Origin: CAYUYM01 sp964449305
GTDB taxonomy: Bacteria; Bacteroidota; Ignavibacteria; SZUA-365; CAYQST01
Direction: 5' to 3'
DNA: 14,885 nucleotides
NCBI GenBank assembly: GCA_964449305.1
Contig: CAYUYM010000078.1
Coordinates: forward strand, 1-14,885
Numbering within the stretch: position 1 is the stretch's first letter; each line of letters opens with the position of its first letter. The notes under the pieces were generated by a model. That model saw only the letters and a program-made list of their open reading frames with translations. It was not told where the DNA came from and did not search any database. Made by a program: the position numbers and the translations under genes. Of the stretch, positions 6,853-14,166 are shown in pieces.

Positions 6853-8163
6853 TCAACGGTTCACGATCTTGATGCCGGGATCCACGTCCTGCAACGACAG
6901 CAGAGCCCTGGCCAGCTGTCCGGTCAGATGCCGGCGTTCGAATTTCATGACGTGCGTCTCGTCGGGGACGGGCAGTGCGCCCCGTTTCCACAACGTGTGG
7001 AGTTCGGCGATCCTGTCGGCGATGGCGGTGGGATCGTCGGGCGGGCAGAAGAATGCCGCACGCCCGGGCGCCAGCGCCTGGCGTGCCACGCCCTCCGGGA
7101 CGCAGGCCAGAACGGGGCGCCGTGCACCAAGGTAGTCGTAGAGTTTGCCCGTCGACATCAGGTCGTCCCCCGGATCGTTTCCGATCATCATCCAGAGCAC
7201 ATCGGCCTGTTGCAGCTCCCGCGTACACTCGCGATGCGGCACATACCCGTGGATCACCACCTCGTTGTCGAGACCGAGCTTCGTGATGCGGCGCCTGTCC
7301 TCGTCGCGGAACACGCCGTAGAAGTGCGCCTCCACGTGCTTCCGGGCCTCGGGCTGCCGTTCAAAGAACAGCGTGAGGGCCTTGAGGAAGTACACTGGAG
7401 TGCGGTTGTAGTAGAACGTGCCCGCGTGTGCAAGGACCATCCTCCCCGGGCGCCGAGGTGGCGGGGTCGGGGCGAAGTCCTCCGCATCAAAGCCATGCGG
7501 GATGATCTCGATGTCGTGATGCGTCACGTTCGGGTAGTCGCCCACCATCAGTTCCTTGATCCGGCGGTTGATCGTCACCACACGATCGGCATAGCGCAGG
7601 ACGGAGGTCTCGCGTCGCCGGTGAAGGATGCGATGGATGGGGGTGGGGTAGAAATGCAGCGGGTTGCGCAGCCAGGCGTCGCGATAGTCGATGAGCAGCG
7701 GGATGCCGCGGTGTTTCTTGATGTCCCGTGCGATGAGGAAATCCGTGAAGGGTGGTGCCGTGGAATAGATGGCATCGACCTGTGTGGAATCGATGATCTC
7801 CAGCGCCCGTTGCACGGCACGCTTCCTCCAGCCGATCTTGTTGTCCGGAATGAAGATGGACTGGCTGATGCGCCCGAGGAGTCTGTAGAGAAAGCCGGAG
7901 GGCATCTTCACCACGTCCGCCTTGCGCACCTGGTGCACAACGCTCAGGGGATCGCGGGAGGAGACGCGCTCGATGGTGACGGGCAGGCCCTCGAGCTCGT
8001 CGAGAAGCGATTCGTCCTTCGCGAAATATCCACGGCCGTCCACGGTGAGCACGATGGGTTTCCAACCGAAGGAGGGCAGGTACTTGACGAACTTCAGCGT
8101 CCGTTGCACCCCGCTCAGGCCGAGGGGGGGGAAGTAGTAGGCGATGACAAGCACGGTGTTCAT
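6853..8163 (-). CDS. Glycosyltransferase, GT4-like (GT-B fold)
   Basis: This encodes a 436-residue protein with both halves of a GT-B enzyme, which would transfer a sugar from a nucleotide-sugar donor to a cell-surface glycan or lipid acceptor. The N-terminus has the hallmark IAYYFPPLGLSGVQRTLKF (7-25), typical of GT4-like family members, with the glycine-rich acceptor loop. Further on are IDYRDAW (158-164) and IPHGFD (221-226). The donor half has HAGTFYYNRTP (246-256), then VVIHGYVPH (302-310), and the nucleotide-sugar site STGKLYDYLGARRPVLA (337-353). There is no signal peptide or clear membrane segment, so it probably acts at the cytoplasmic face. Sugar and acceptor cannot be read from the sequence. 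It begins 55 bases after the guaB stop codon and lies between two purine genes, without other glycan genes nearby, so the context does not reveal its pathway. Confidence 0.88.
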   Translation of the reverse strand: MNTVLVIAYYFPPLGLSGVQRTLKFVKYLPSFGWKPIVLTVDGRGYFAKDESLLDELEGLPVTIERVSSRDPLSVVHQVRKADVVKMPSGFLYRLLGRISQSIFIPDNKIGWRKRAVQRALEIIDSTQVDAIYSTAPPFTDFLIARDIKKHRGIPLLIDYRDAWLRNPLHFYPTPIHRILHRRRETSVLRYADRVVTINRRIKELMVGDYPNVTHHDIEIIPHGFDAEDFAPTPPPRRPGRMVLAHAGTFYYNRTPVYFLKALTLFFERQPEARKHVEAHFYGVFRDEDRRRITKLGLDNEVVIHGYVPHRECTRELQQADVLWMMIGNDPGDDLMSTGKLYDYLGARRPVLACVPEGVARQALAPGRAAFFCPPDDPTAIADRIAELHTLWKRGALPVPDETHVMKFERRHLTGQLARALLSLQDVDPGIKIVNR

Positions 8164-8218
8164 GACCGCTGTCCGCCGGTGGTGGGGAAGAATCGCGCGA
8201 TGGTGGTCGCTTCCAGCA

Positions 8219-9700
8219 TCAGGGCCGTGAGGATGTCTGGTAGTTGGGCGCCTCCTTCGTGATGATCACATCGTGGGGATGCGATTCCTTGAGGCCGGCA
8301 GCCGTGATGCGGATGAATTCGGCCTTCGTGGAAAGCTCGGGGATGGTGCGGACGCCGCAGTAGCCCATGGCCGCGCGCAGTCCGCCGATCATCTGGTACA
8401 CGGAATCCTCCAGCGAACCGCGGAAGGGGACACGCCCCTCGATGCCCTCGGGAACGAACTTGTTGATGTCCTCCTCCACGTCCTGGAAGTAGCGGTCCTT
8501 GCTTCCGGCCTTCATGGCGGGGATGGACCCCATGCCACGGTAGATCTTGTAGGCCCGGCCCTCGTAGAGCACCTTCTCCCCGGGGCTTTCGTCCATGCCG
8601 GCAAAAAGCCCGCCGATCATCACCGAATCCGCGCCGGCGGCCACCGCCTTGGCGATGTCGCCGGTCTGCTTGATGCCGCCATCGGCGATCACGGGGATGT
8701 CGTACTTCCGTGCCACGGCGGCGCATTCCATGATGGCGGTGACCTGTGGCACGCCCACGCCGGCGACGACGCGCGTGGTGCAGATGCTTCCGGGGCCTAT
8801 CCCCACCTTCACCGCGTTGACACCCGCGGCGATGAGCTCCTCTGCCGCCTCGGCGGTGGCAATGTTCCCGGCGATGAGCTGGATGTCTGACCATTTCTTG
8901 CGGACCTGACGGATCATGTTCAGCACGCCCGCCGAATGCCCGTGCGCTGTGTCGATGACCAGCACGTCCACGCCCGCATCGATGAGGGCCCTGGCACGCT
9001 CCAGTGTGTCACCTGCGATGCCGAGTGCCGCGCCCACACGCAGCCGCCCCAGTCCGTCCTTGCAAGCATGCGGATGCCGCTTCTTCTTCATGATGTCCTT
9101 GAACGTGATCAGCCCGCGCAGCCGGCCCTTCTTGTCCACCACCGGGAGCTTCTCGATGCGGTGCTTCTGAAGGATGCGTTCGGCCGTGGCCAGCGTGGTG
9201 CCGAGCGGGGCGGTGACGAGGTTTTCCCGCGTCATGATATCGTCGATGGACATGGATCCGTCGGGTTCGAAGCGCAGATCGCGGTTCGTGAGGATGCCGA
9301 TGAGCATCCCTGCATCATCCACGATGGGGATGCCGGAGATGCTGTACTTCGTCATGAGAACGAGGGCCTCGGCCACCGTGTGATGCGGTCCGAGTGTGAT
9401 GGGATCCACGATCATGCCGCTTTCGGAGCGCTTGACGATCTCCACCTCCTCGGCGTGGCGGGCGATGGGGAGGTTCTTGTGGATGATGCCGATGCCGCCC
9501 TCACGGGCGAGACTGATGGCCATGGCGGATTCGGTCACCGTATCCATGGCGGCCGAAACGAGTGGGATGTTGAGCGTGATGCCCGTCGTGAGGCGTGTCT
9601 GCACGTTGGTCTCACGCGGGAGAATGGAGGATTTGCGGGGGACAAGCAGGACGTCGTCGAAGGTCAGTCCGAGTCTGATGGCGCTGGATGATGGTCGCAT
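8219..9700 (-). CDS. guaB: Inosine-5'-monophosphate dehydrogenase
   Basis: This is a full-length, 493-residue enzyme that oxidises IMP to XMP with NAD+, the committed step towards guanine nucleotides. The N-terminus has LTFDDVLLVP (12-21). The catalytic barrel is interrupted, as usual, by two CBS domains at about 95-205 (SGIPIVDD; IEKLPVVDK), which bind regulatory nucleotides in this family. The IMP site is GIGPGSICTTR (300-310) with catalytic Cys307. IADGGIK (338-344) and GSKDRYFQ (399-406) supply the phosphate-binding region and the flap Arg403-Tyr404 pair. The C-terminus ends ITKEAPNY plus six residues. The ATG at 9700 is preceded by AAAGGA. It starts 15 bases after the glutaryl-CoA dehydrogenase stop codon, so the two are very probably co-transcribed. 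All key residues are present. Confidence 0.98.
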   Translation of the reverse strand: MRPSSSAIRLGLTFDDVLLVPRKSSILPRETNVQTRLTTGITLNIPLVSAAMDTVTESAMAISLAREGGIGIIHKNLPIARHAEEVEIVKRSESGMIVDPITLGPHHTVAEALVLMTKYSISGIPIVDDAGMLIGILTNRDLRFEPDGSMSIDDIMTRENLVTAPLGTTLATAERILQKHRIEKLPVVDKKGRLRGLITFKDIMKKKRHPHACKDGLGRLRVGAALGIAGDTLERARALIDAGVDVLVIDTAHGHSAGVLNMIRQVRKKWSDIQLIAGNIATAEAAEELIAAGVNAVKVGIGPGSICTTRVVAGVGVPQVTAIMECAAVARKYDIPVIADGGIKQTGDIAKAVAAGADSVMIGGLFAGMDESPGEKVLYEGRAYKIYRGMGSIPAMKAGSKDRYFQDVEEDINKFVPEGIEGRVPFRGSLEDSVYQMIGGLRAAMGYCGVRTIPELSTKAEFIRITAAGLKESHPHDVIITKEAPNYQTSSRP

Positions 9701-9715
9701 GGGGTGTCCATTCCT

Positions 9716-10888
9716 TTAGGTGAAGGCCGGGAAGCCGGTGATCTGTTGGCCGAGGATGAGTGTGTGGATGTCGTGTGTGCCCTCGTAGGTCCTGACACTT
9801 TCGAGGTTGTTCATGTGCCGCATGATGGGGTACTCGTCGATGATGCCGTTGGCTCCGAGGATGTCCCGCGCCAGGCGGGCGGTGGTGAGGGCGATGTCGA
9901 CATTGTTGCGCTTGGCGAGGGAGACCTGGGCAAAGGTGTTCACGCCCTGATCCTTGAGGCGCCCGAGGTGGATGACGAGGAGCTGGGCCTTCGTGATCTC
10001 GGTGAGCATCCAGACCAGCTTTTCCTGCACAAGCTGAAACGATCCGATGGGGCGGTTGAACTGCCTCCGTTCCCGGGCATAGCGGAGGGCCGTGTCGTGG
10101 CACGCCATTGCGGCTCCCACTGCGCCCCAGGCGATGCCATACCGTGCCTGCGTGAGGCAGGCGAGGGCGGCCTTCAGACCCTGCGCACCGGGGAGGATGG
10201 CATCCTCCAGGATCTCACAGTCCTGGAACACGAGTTCCGACGTGACCGAAGCCCGCAGCGAGCGCTTGCCCTTCATCTCGGGGGTATGGAAACCCGGAGT
10301 CCCACGTTCCACGAGGAAGCCCTGCACCTCGTCGCCAACCTTTGCCCACACGACGGCCACATCGGCGATGCTTCCGTTCGTGATCCACATTTTCGCCCCG
10401 TTGATGCGCCATCCGTTTGCAGTGCGCTCGGCGCGCGTTACCATGCCGCCTGGATCGGATCCATGGTCGGGTTCGGTGAGGCCGAAACAGCCGATCATCT
10501 CGGCGCGCGCGAGGCGCGGCAGCAGTCGCCGCCGCTGCTCCTCGGTGCCGTAGCGATGGATGGGGTACATCACCAGACTGCTCTGCACCGATGCGAAGCT
10601 CCGCAGGCCCGAATCCCCACGCTCAAGTTCCTGCATCATGAGGCCGTAGATCACATTGTTCGCCCCGGCGCCACCGTATTCCTCCGGCAGAGTCGGGCCA
10701 AAGATCCCCAGTTCCGCCATCACCGGGAGGAGTTCCCGCGGGAATCGCCCCTCGCGATCCGCCTCCGCGATGATCGGCAGCACCCTGTCGTTGGTGAAGC
10801 TTCGCACCACATCGCGGATCTGCCGTTCCTCCTCGCTGAACAGCCCCTCGAGGCCGAACATGTCGGCGCCTGCCGGTTCGATGCTCAT
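9716..10888 (-). CDS. Glutaryl-CoA dehydrogenase (acyl-CoA dehydrogenase family)
   Basis: This encodes 390 residues from an ATG at 10888 with a clear GGAGG five bases upstream; an in-frame ATG at 10933 is less likely. It is an FAD flavoenzyme that would oxidise and decarboxylate glutaryl-CoA to crotonyl-CoA in lysine, tryptophan or aromatic catabolism. The family is shown by LTEPDHGSDPGGM (137-149), KMWITNG (166-172) and ARERRQFNRPIGSFQ (271-285). The subgroup is shown by the C-terminus RHMNNLESVRTYEGTHDIHT (357-376), with catalytic Glu369, and by ELERGDSGLRSFASVQSSLV (87-106). In that stretch Glu89, Arg96 and Ser97 correspond to the glutarate-binding residues Glu87, Arg94 and Ser95 of the human enzyme. 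Electrons would go to ETF, which is not encoded here. Other pathway genes are absent nearby, so its grouping with guaB and purD is odd. Decarboxylating activity is inferred. Confidence 0.93.
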   Translation of the reverse strand: MSIEPAGADMFGLEGLFSEEERQIRDVVRSFTNDRVLPIIAEADREGRFPRELLPVMAELGIFGPTLPEEYGGAGANNVIYGLMMQELERGDSGLRSFASVQSSLVMYPIHRYGTEEQRRRLLPRLARAEMIGCFGLTEPDHGSDPGGMVTRAERTANGWRINGAKMWITNGSIADVAVVWAKVGDEVQGFLVERGTPGFHTPEMKGKRSLRASVTSELVFQDCEILEDAILPGAQGLKAALACLTQARYGIAWGAVGAAMACHDTALRYARERRQFNRPIGSFQLVQEKLVWMLTEITKAQLLVIHLGRLKDQGVNTFAQVSLAKRNNVDIALTTARLARDILGANGIIDEYPIMRHMNNLESVRTYEGTHDIHTLILGQQITGFPAFT

Positions 10889-11050
10889 TGCGCCTCCACG
10901 CTGGTGACTTGTGTTGCGGAATTCATCTTCCAATGTAGGAAAATGCCGGGACAGAAGCCAGACACAACCACGACTCCCCGTCGGTGCCCTGAGGGAAACG
11001 GGAGGATGATGCAGGGATGGTTCTGGCGGTGTTGGTGCCCGATGGCGTCG

Positions 11051-11554
11051 TCATCGGTCGCCGAGGACGTTTCTTGCCCCGGCATAATGGTCGCGGTAAT
11101 AGGCCTCTGCAAATGAGGACACGATGACGCCCCGACGTGTGCTTGCATGGATGAAACTGCCGGAACCGATGAAGATGCCGACATGCGTGATGCCGCGGCC
11201 CGCGGTGTTGCGGAAGAAGACGAGGTCGCCTGGGCGGACATCACGGCCGTTCATGATCAGCGTGCCGGTCTCGAACTGGTCTCGAGCTGTCCTGGGCAGC
11301 TCCAGGCCCGCTGCATGGAAGATGCGGGAGGTCAGCCCCGAACAGTCGATGCCGGAGCGGGAGAGGCCACCATAGTTGTAGGGGGTTCCGAGCCAGGATC
11401 GTGCCTCGTGGACAAGCCGGCCGCGCACACCGCCTGCCTCTGTCGTCCCGGTTCCGGATCGGTGCGATTCGCGTGTCGCCCCCCCGCTTCCACCACACCC
11501 GGCCATCACAAGCAGGGTGGCGAGGGCGGGGAGGAGCAGGAAGCGTCGGATCAT
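11051..11554 (-). CDS. NlpC/P60 family peptidoglycan hydrolase lipoprotein
   Basis: This encodes 167 residues from the ATG at 11554. The longer reading frame from 11617 would place 21 unlikely residues before the signal peptide. MIRRFLLLPALATLLVMAGC is a short lipoprotein signal with lipobox MAGC, so Cys20 would be lipidated. A Gly/Ser/Thr-rich linker (21-43) leads to an NlpC/P60 domain from about 44 to the end. This cysteine peptidase fold cleaves D-Glu-diamino acid bonds in cell-wall stem peptides. The catalytic residues are visible: Cys71 in GIDCSGLTSRIF, His124 in ITHVGIFIG and a third polar residue, His136, in FIHAS. LGTPYNYGG (55-63) and RPGDLVFF (107-114) are conserved family elements. 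It would act in the periplasm from a membrane anchor. It opens the minus-strand run, 162 bases before glutaryl-CoA dehydrogenase, and points away from the tRNA gene. Confidence 0.93.
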   Translation of the reverse strand: MIRRFLLLPALATLLVMAGCGGSGGATRESHRSGTGTTEAGGVRGRLVHEARSWLGTPYNYGGLSRSGIDCSGLTSRIFHAAGLELPRTARDQFETGTLIMNGRDVRPGDLVFFRNTAGRGITHVGIFIGSGSFIHASTRRGVIVSSFAEAYYRDHYAGARNVLGDR

Positions 11555-11673
11555 GATACCATCTGGCTGACAAGGGGTTTCGTCGATCAAGATAAAGCGA
11601 AGGATGATGCGGGGCAAGCTAGATCACTGCAAATCAATGCATGTGGCTTGTATTGTGCCGTGGGTTGAACCGA

Positions 11674-11693
11674 CTGCGGGCCGGGGGCCGCAG
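11674..11693 (+). promoter_or_regulatory. GC-rich hairpin just upstream of the tRNA promoter
   Basis: CTGCGG at 11674-11679 pairs with CCGCAG at 11688-11693. The stem can continue by CC/GG around a bulged G and a very short loop. Only one base separates it from the -33 box of the tRNA promoter. The bases after it are T-rich but not a T-run, so it could be a weak terminator that insulates the tRNA gene, or a protein-binding palindrome. Confidence 0.5.
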
Positions 11694-11694
11694 G

Positions 11695-11726
11695 TTTGCT
11701 TTCTTCCGGGCGATTTCGTACCTTTG
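11695..11726 (+). promoter_or_regulatory. Bacteroidota-type promoter of tRNA-Ala
   Basis: TTTG at 11695-11698 is followed after exactly 20 bases by TACCTTTG at 11719-11726. Both boxes match the Bacteroidota housekeeping consensus TTTG-N19-21-TAnnTTTG without a mismatch. The tRNA begins nine bases after the -7 box, so transcription would start only a few bases before the mature 5' end. Confidence 0.8.
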
Positions 11727-11735
11727 GTCGTCCTT

Positions 11736-11811
11736 GGGGCTGTAGCTCAGTTGGGAGAGCGCTACATTCGCATTGTAGAGGTCGAGGGTTCGACTCCCTT
11801 CAGCTCCACCA
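11736..11811 (+). tRNA. tRNA-Ala (anticodon CGC)
   Basis: This is a 76-base cloverleaf with an encoded CCA end. The acceptor stem GGGGCTG pairs with CAGCTCC and contains the G3-U70 wobble pair that alanyl-tRNA synthetase recognises. The D arm is GCTC-loop-GAGC, and the anticodon stem CTACA/TGTAG encloses the loop TTCGCAT with anticodon CGC, which reads GCG. The T arm is GAGGG-TTCGACT-CCCTT, and the discriminator base is A. The gene has its own promoter immediately upstream and is followed by a possible small ORF and a terminator at 11909-11942. Confidence 0.97.
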
Positions 11812-11830
11812 AATTATCAAAGGTTCTTTT

Positions 11831-11923
11831 ATGGATATAGGATACGGAAACACACCACTTTTATTGCGGACAATAACGACGGAGTGGAAAGGACACGACC
11901 TCACTGTGAAAAAGTGCACATAA
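11831..11923 (+). CDS. Possible 30-codon leader ORF upstream of the terminator
   Basis: A 30-codon reading frame (MDIGYGNTPLLLRTITTEWK and ten more residues) starts 19 bases after the tRNA. It is preceded by AAAGG at 11819-11823 with a seven-base spacer, a better ribosome site than several real genes here have. Its last codons and its TAA stop overlap the 5' arm and loop of the terminator at 11909-11942. A ribosome finishing this ORF would therefore cover the arm needed for termination, as in attenuators. The peptide resembles nothing I know, and its codons show no strong run of one amino acid (three Leu, five Thr). It may be chance sequence; the layout, not the peptide, is the argument. Confidence 0.35.
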   Translation: MDIGYGNTPLLLRTITTEWKGHDLTVKKCT

Positions 11924-11942
11924 GCAAGGGTGCGCTTTTTTT
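11909..11942 (+). terminator. Intrinsic terminator abutting the nif3 start
   Basis: AGTGCAC (11913-11919) pairs with GTGCGCT (11930-11936) with one G-U pair. The stem can extend by four A-U pairs into the flanking A and T runs. The loop is ten bases. Seven T residues (11936-11942) follow, and the ATG of the next gene begins at the very next base. It would end the tRNA transcript, and unless it is read through, it would also cut off the Nif3 gene. Confidence 0.75.
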
Positions 11943-12962
11943 ATGGTCACAGTCGGTAATATCGCGTCGGTTCTTTTCGAGTGGGCGCCCCTGCAACTTG
12001 CATGGGAGCGTGACAACGTCGGCCTGCTTGTCGGTGACGCCTCTTCCGAGGTGCGCCATGCCCTTGTGACGCTCGATTGTACGTCGGAGATCATCGACGA
12101 AGCACTGGAAAAGGGATGTTCGCTCATCATCTCCCATCATCCGGTGATGTTCCTGCCCACGAAACGCGTGCTGTGGTCGGATCCTGAGGGCAGGCTCATC
12201 GGTCGGCTCATCCAGAACGGCATCTCCCTCATCGCGATGCACACAAACGCGGATGCCGCCTCGGGTGGCGTCAACACCGCGCTCGCCCGTCGCCTCGGGC
12301 TCCAGGATGCCGTCCCCCTGGCCGCGTCCTCAATCCCGCAGTCATCCATGCGTCTGGTGCTGACCGCCACCGGATGGCAGCGTGTCAGGCCCGTCCTTTC
12401 AGCATCCAACGCTGCATTCCATGCTCTGGCTGACGATGCCGGAGGGTGGGTTGTCGAGCTTCCCGCCCCGCCCGCATCGGTGCATGCAACACTGGACGGC
12501 CTCGGCATCGACACATCCTGCATCCTGCATACAACGCGGTCGCTTCACCCCCACGGAGCCGGGCTGGGAGCTGTCGGCATGCTGCCCGCCCCCATGCCCG
12601 CCACCCTCTGGCTTGATGACCTCTGCTCGCGCCTGTCCTGCACAGGCGTCCGAGCCACCCGCCACGAGCCTGACCGTCCCATCCATCGCGTCGCCGTGTG
12701 TGGTGGGGCGGGCCGTTCCATGATCGCCGACGCCATCCGGGCCGGTGCCGACGCCTTCGTCACCGCCGACCTCTCATACCACGATTTCCAGGACCATCGC
12801 GACGCCATCATTCTTGTGGACGCGGGCCACTTCGAAACCGAGCAGGTGTTCATCGACGCCTGCCGCTCCCACCTCGTGGAACATCCGACCCTCGGCGGCG
12901 TGATGTTCCATCCCACCACCATCACAACGAATCCCATCAGCTGCCACGTCTCGAAAAAGTGA
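11943..12962 (+). CDS. Nif3/DUF34-family dinuclear metal protein
   Basis: This encodes 339 residues of the widespread Nif3 (YbgI/YqfO) family, toroidal hexamers with two metal ions per subunit; the biochemical role is not settled. Family landmarks are WERDNVGLLVGD (21-32), SHHPVMF (64-70), MHTNADAASGGVN (99-111), GAGRSM (255-260) and DAGHFETE (293-300). The metal ligands expected from E. coli YbgI are all present: His65, His66, Asp104, His296 and Glu300. The protein is longer than YbgI (about 247 residues) and shorter than B. subtilis YqfO (about 370). The extra part, roughly 130-245, sits where YqfO carries its inserted PII-like domain. The start fits the family N-terminus, yet the ATG directly follows a terminator T-run and has no Shine-Dalgarno sequence. 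The next gene starts nine bases after its stop codon. Confidence 0.95.
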   Translation: MVTVGNIASVLFEWAPLQLAWERDNVGLLVGDASSEVRHALVTLDCTSEIIDEALEKGCSLIISHHPVMFLPTKRVLWSDPEGRLIGRLIQNGISLIAMHTNADAASGGVNTALARRLGLQDAVPLAASSIPQSSMRLVLTATGWQRVRPVLSASNAAFHALADDAGGWVVELPAPPASVHATLDGLGIDTSCILHTTRSLHPHGAGLGAVGMLPAPMPATLWLDDLCSRLSCTGVRATRHEPDRPIHRVAVCGGAGRSMIADAIRAGADAFVTADLSYHDFQDHRDAIILVDAGHFETEQVFIDACRSHLVEHPTLGGVMFHPTTITTNPISCHVSKK

Positions 12963-12971
12963 GGTGCCACC

Positions 12972-13703
12972 TTGAAAAATAAACTCGGATCCCTGTATTT
13001 GCTCCAACTCATTGACCTGGAAGTCGATGAACTGAACATGTTGCGCGGAGACATTCCGGAAATGGTTCACGAACTGGAACGCAAGATCGAGGACCTTGAA
13101 CTGCGAAACACAGCCTATGAAAATGAACTGCAGGCGGACCTCGCGATGAAGGACGCGAAGGAACGCGAGTCACGGGAGTTGCAGGAGGGCATCGATCGGC
13201 ACAAGGCGCAGTTGCTGCAGGTGCGCAACAACCGCGAGTATGATGCATTGACGAATGAAATCGACGTGTCGGAAGCAACCATACGATCGAACGAGGAATA
13301 TGTGGAGCAGCTCTCCGTGGAATCCGCCGGCATACGCGAGAAGCAGGAGGAGCTTGCCCACCAGATGGAGGAGCATCAGGCCGAGCTCGAGCAGTACACC
13401 AAGCAGCTCGAGGAGGTCATGGCCACCACCAAGAAGGATGAAGAAAAGTTTCTGACGATGCGGGCGGAGGCGGTGAAGTTTGTCGACGCCGAGCATCTGG
13501 AGATGTACAACCGCATCCGCGCGGCGAAGAACGGCAAGGCCGTTGTCGTCGTGAAGAACAAGATGTCGTGCAGCGGTTGTAACAACGTCATTCCTCCGCA
13601 ACTGCGGCTCGAGATCAAGAAGAACAACAAACTTCACATCTGTGAGCATTGCGGAAGAATCCTCGTCTCGGAGCTTATTGCGCATGAGACGAAAATCACA
13701 TGA
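12972..13703 (+). CDS. Coiled-coil protein with C-terminal zinc ribbon (COG1579 type)
   Basis: This encodes 243 residues from a TTG start. GAGG, overlapping the stop codon of the Nif3 gene, lies seven bases before the TTG, which supports this start and suggests coupled translation. Residues about 30-165 are a long, Glu/Lys/Gln-rich coiled coil containing VRNNREYDALTNEID (84-98), a conserved element of this family. The C-terminus holds a zinc ribbon: Cys200 and Cys203 in MSCSGCNNVIPP, Cys224 and Cys227 in ICEHCGRILV. Members are widespread and often annotated as possible nucleic-acid-binding proteins; direct functional evidence is thin. The pairing of a Nif3 gene with a COG1579 gene recurs in bacteria, suggesting linked roles. 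The stop codon lies three bases before the first paired base of the RNase P RNA, so rnpB may be transcribed with this gene and then processed. Confidence 0.93.
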   Translation: MKNKLGSLYLLQLIDLEVDELNMLRGDIPEMVHELERKIEDLELRNTAYENELQADLAMKDAKERESRELQEGIDRHKAQLLQVRNNREYDALTNEIDVSEATIRSNEEYVEQLSVESAGIREKQEELAHQMEEHQAELEQYTKQLEEVMATTKKDEEKFLTMRAEAVKFVDAEHLEMYNRIRAAKNGKAVVVVKNKMSCSGCNNVIPPQLRLEIKKNNKLHICEHCGRILVSELIAHETKIT

Positions 13704-13706
13704 GGT

Positions 13707-14093
<387 letters not shown>

Positions 14094-14166
14094 TTTTTTC
14101 CCCCGACCTGAAATTGAGAATGAGAAGTTGTATGGATAAAGTAAATGAGAAAAAAAGGAATCAACC

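Noticed and set aside
8600..8800. Possible loss of the IMPDH catalytic Arg-Tyr pair, from reading GRVPFRG near residue 422
   Set aside because: The catalytic pair lies in GSKDRYFQ, where Arg403 and Tyr404 are intact. The Phe in GRVPFRG is not the catalytic residue.
10976..11003. Hairpin CCCGT/ACGGG between the NlpC/P60 and dehydrogenase genes as a terminator
   Set aside because: The stem is short, has an internal loop and lacks a T-run on the transcribed strand.
14112..14140. Sigma-70-like promoter TTGAGA-N17-TAAAGT before recJ
   Set aside because: The -10 element matches only four of six bases, and the other promoter here is of Bacteroidota type. It is too weak to list as a feature.
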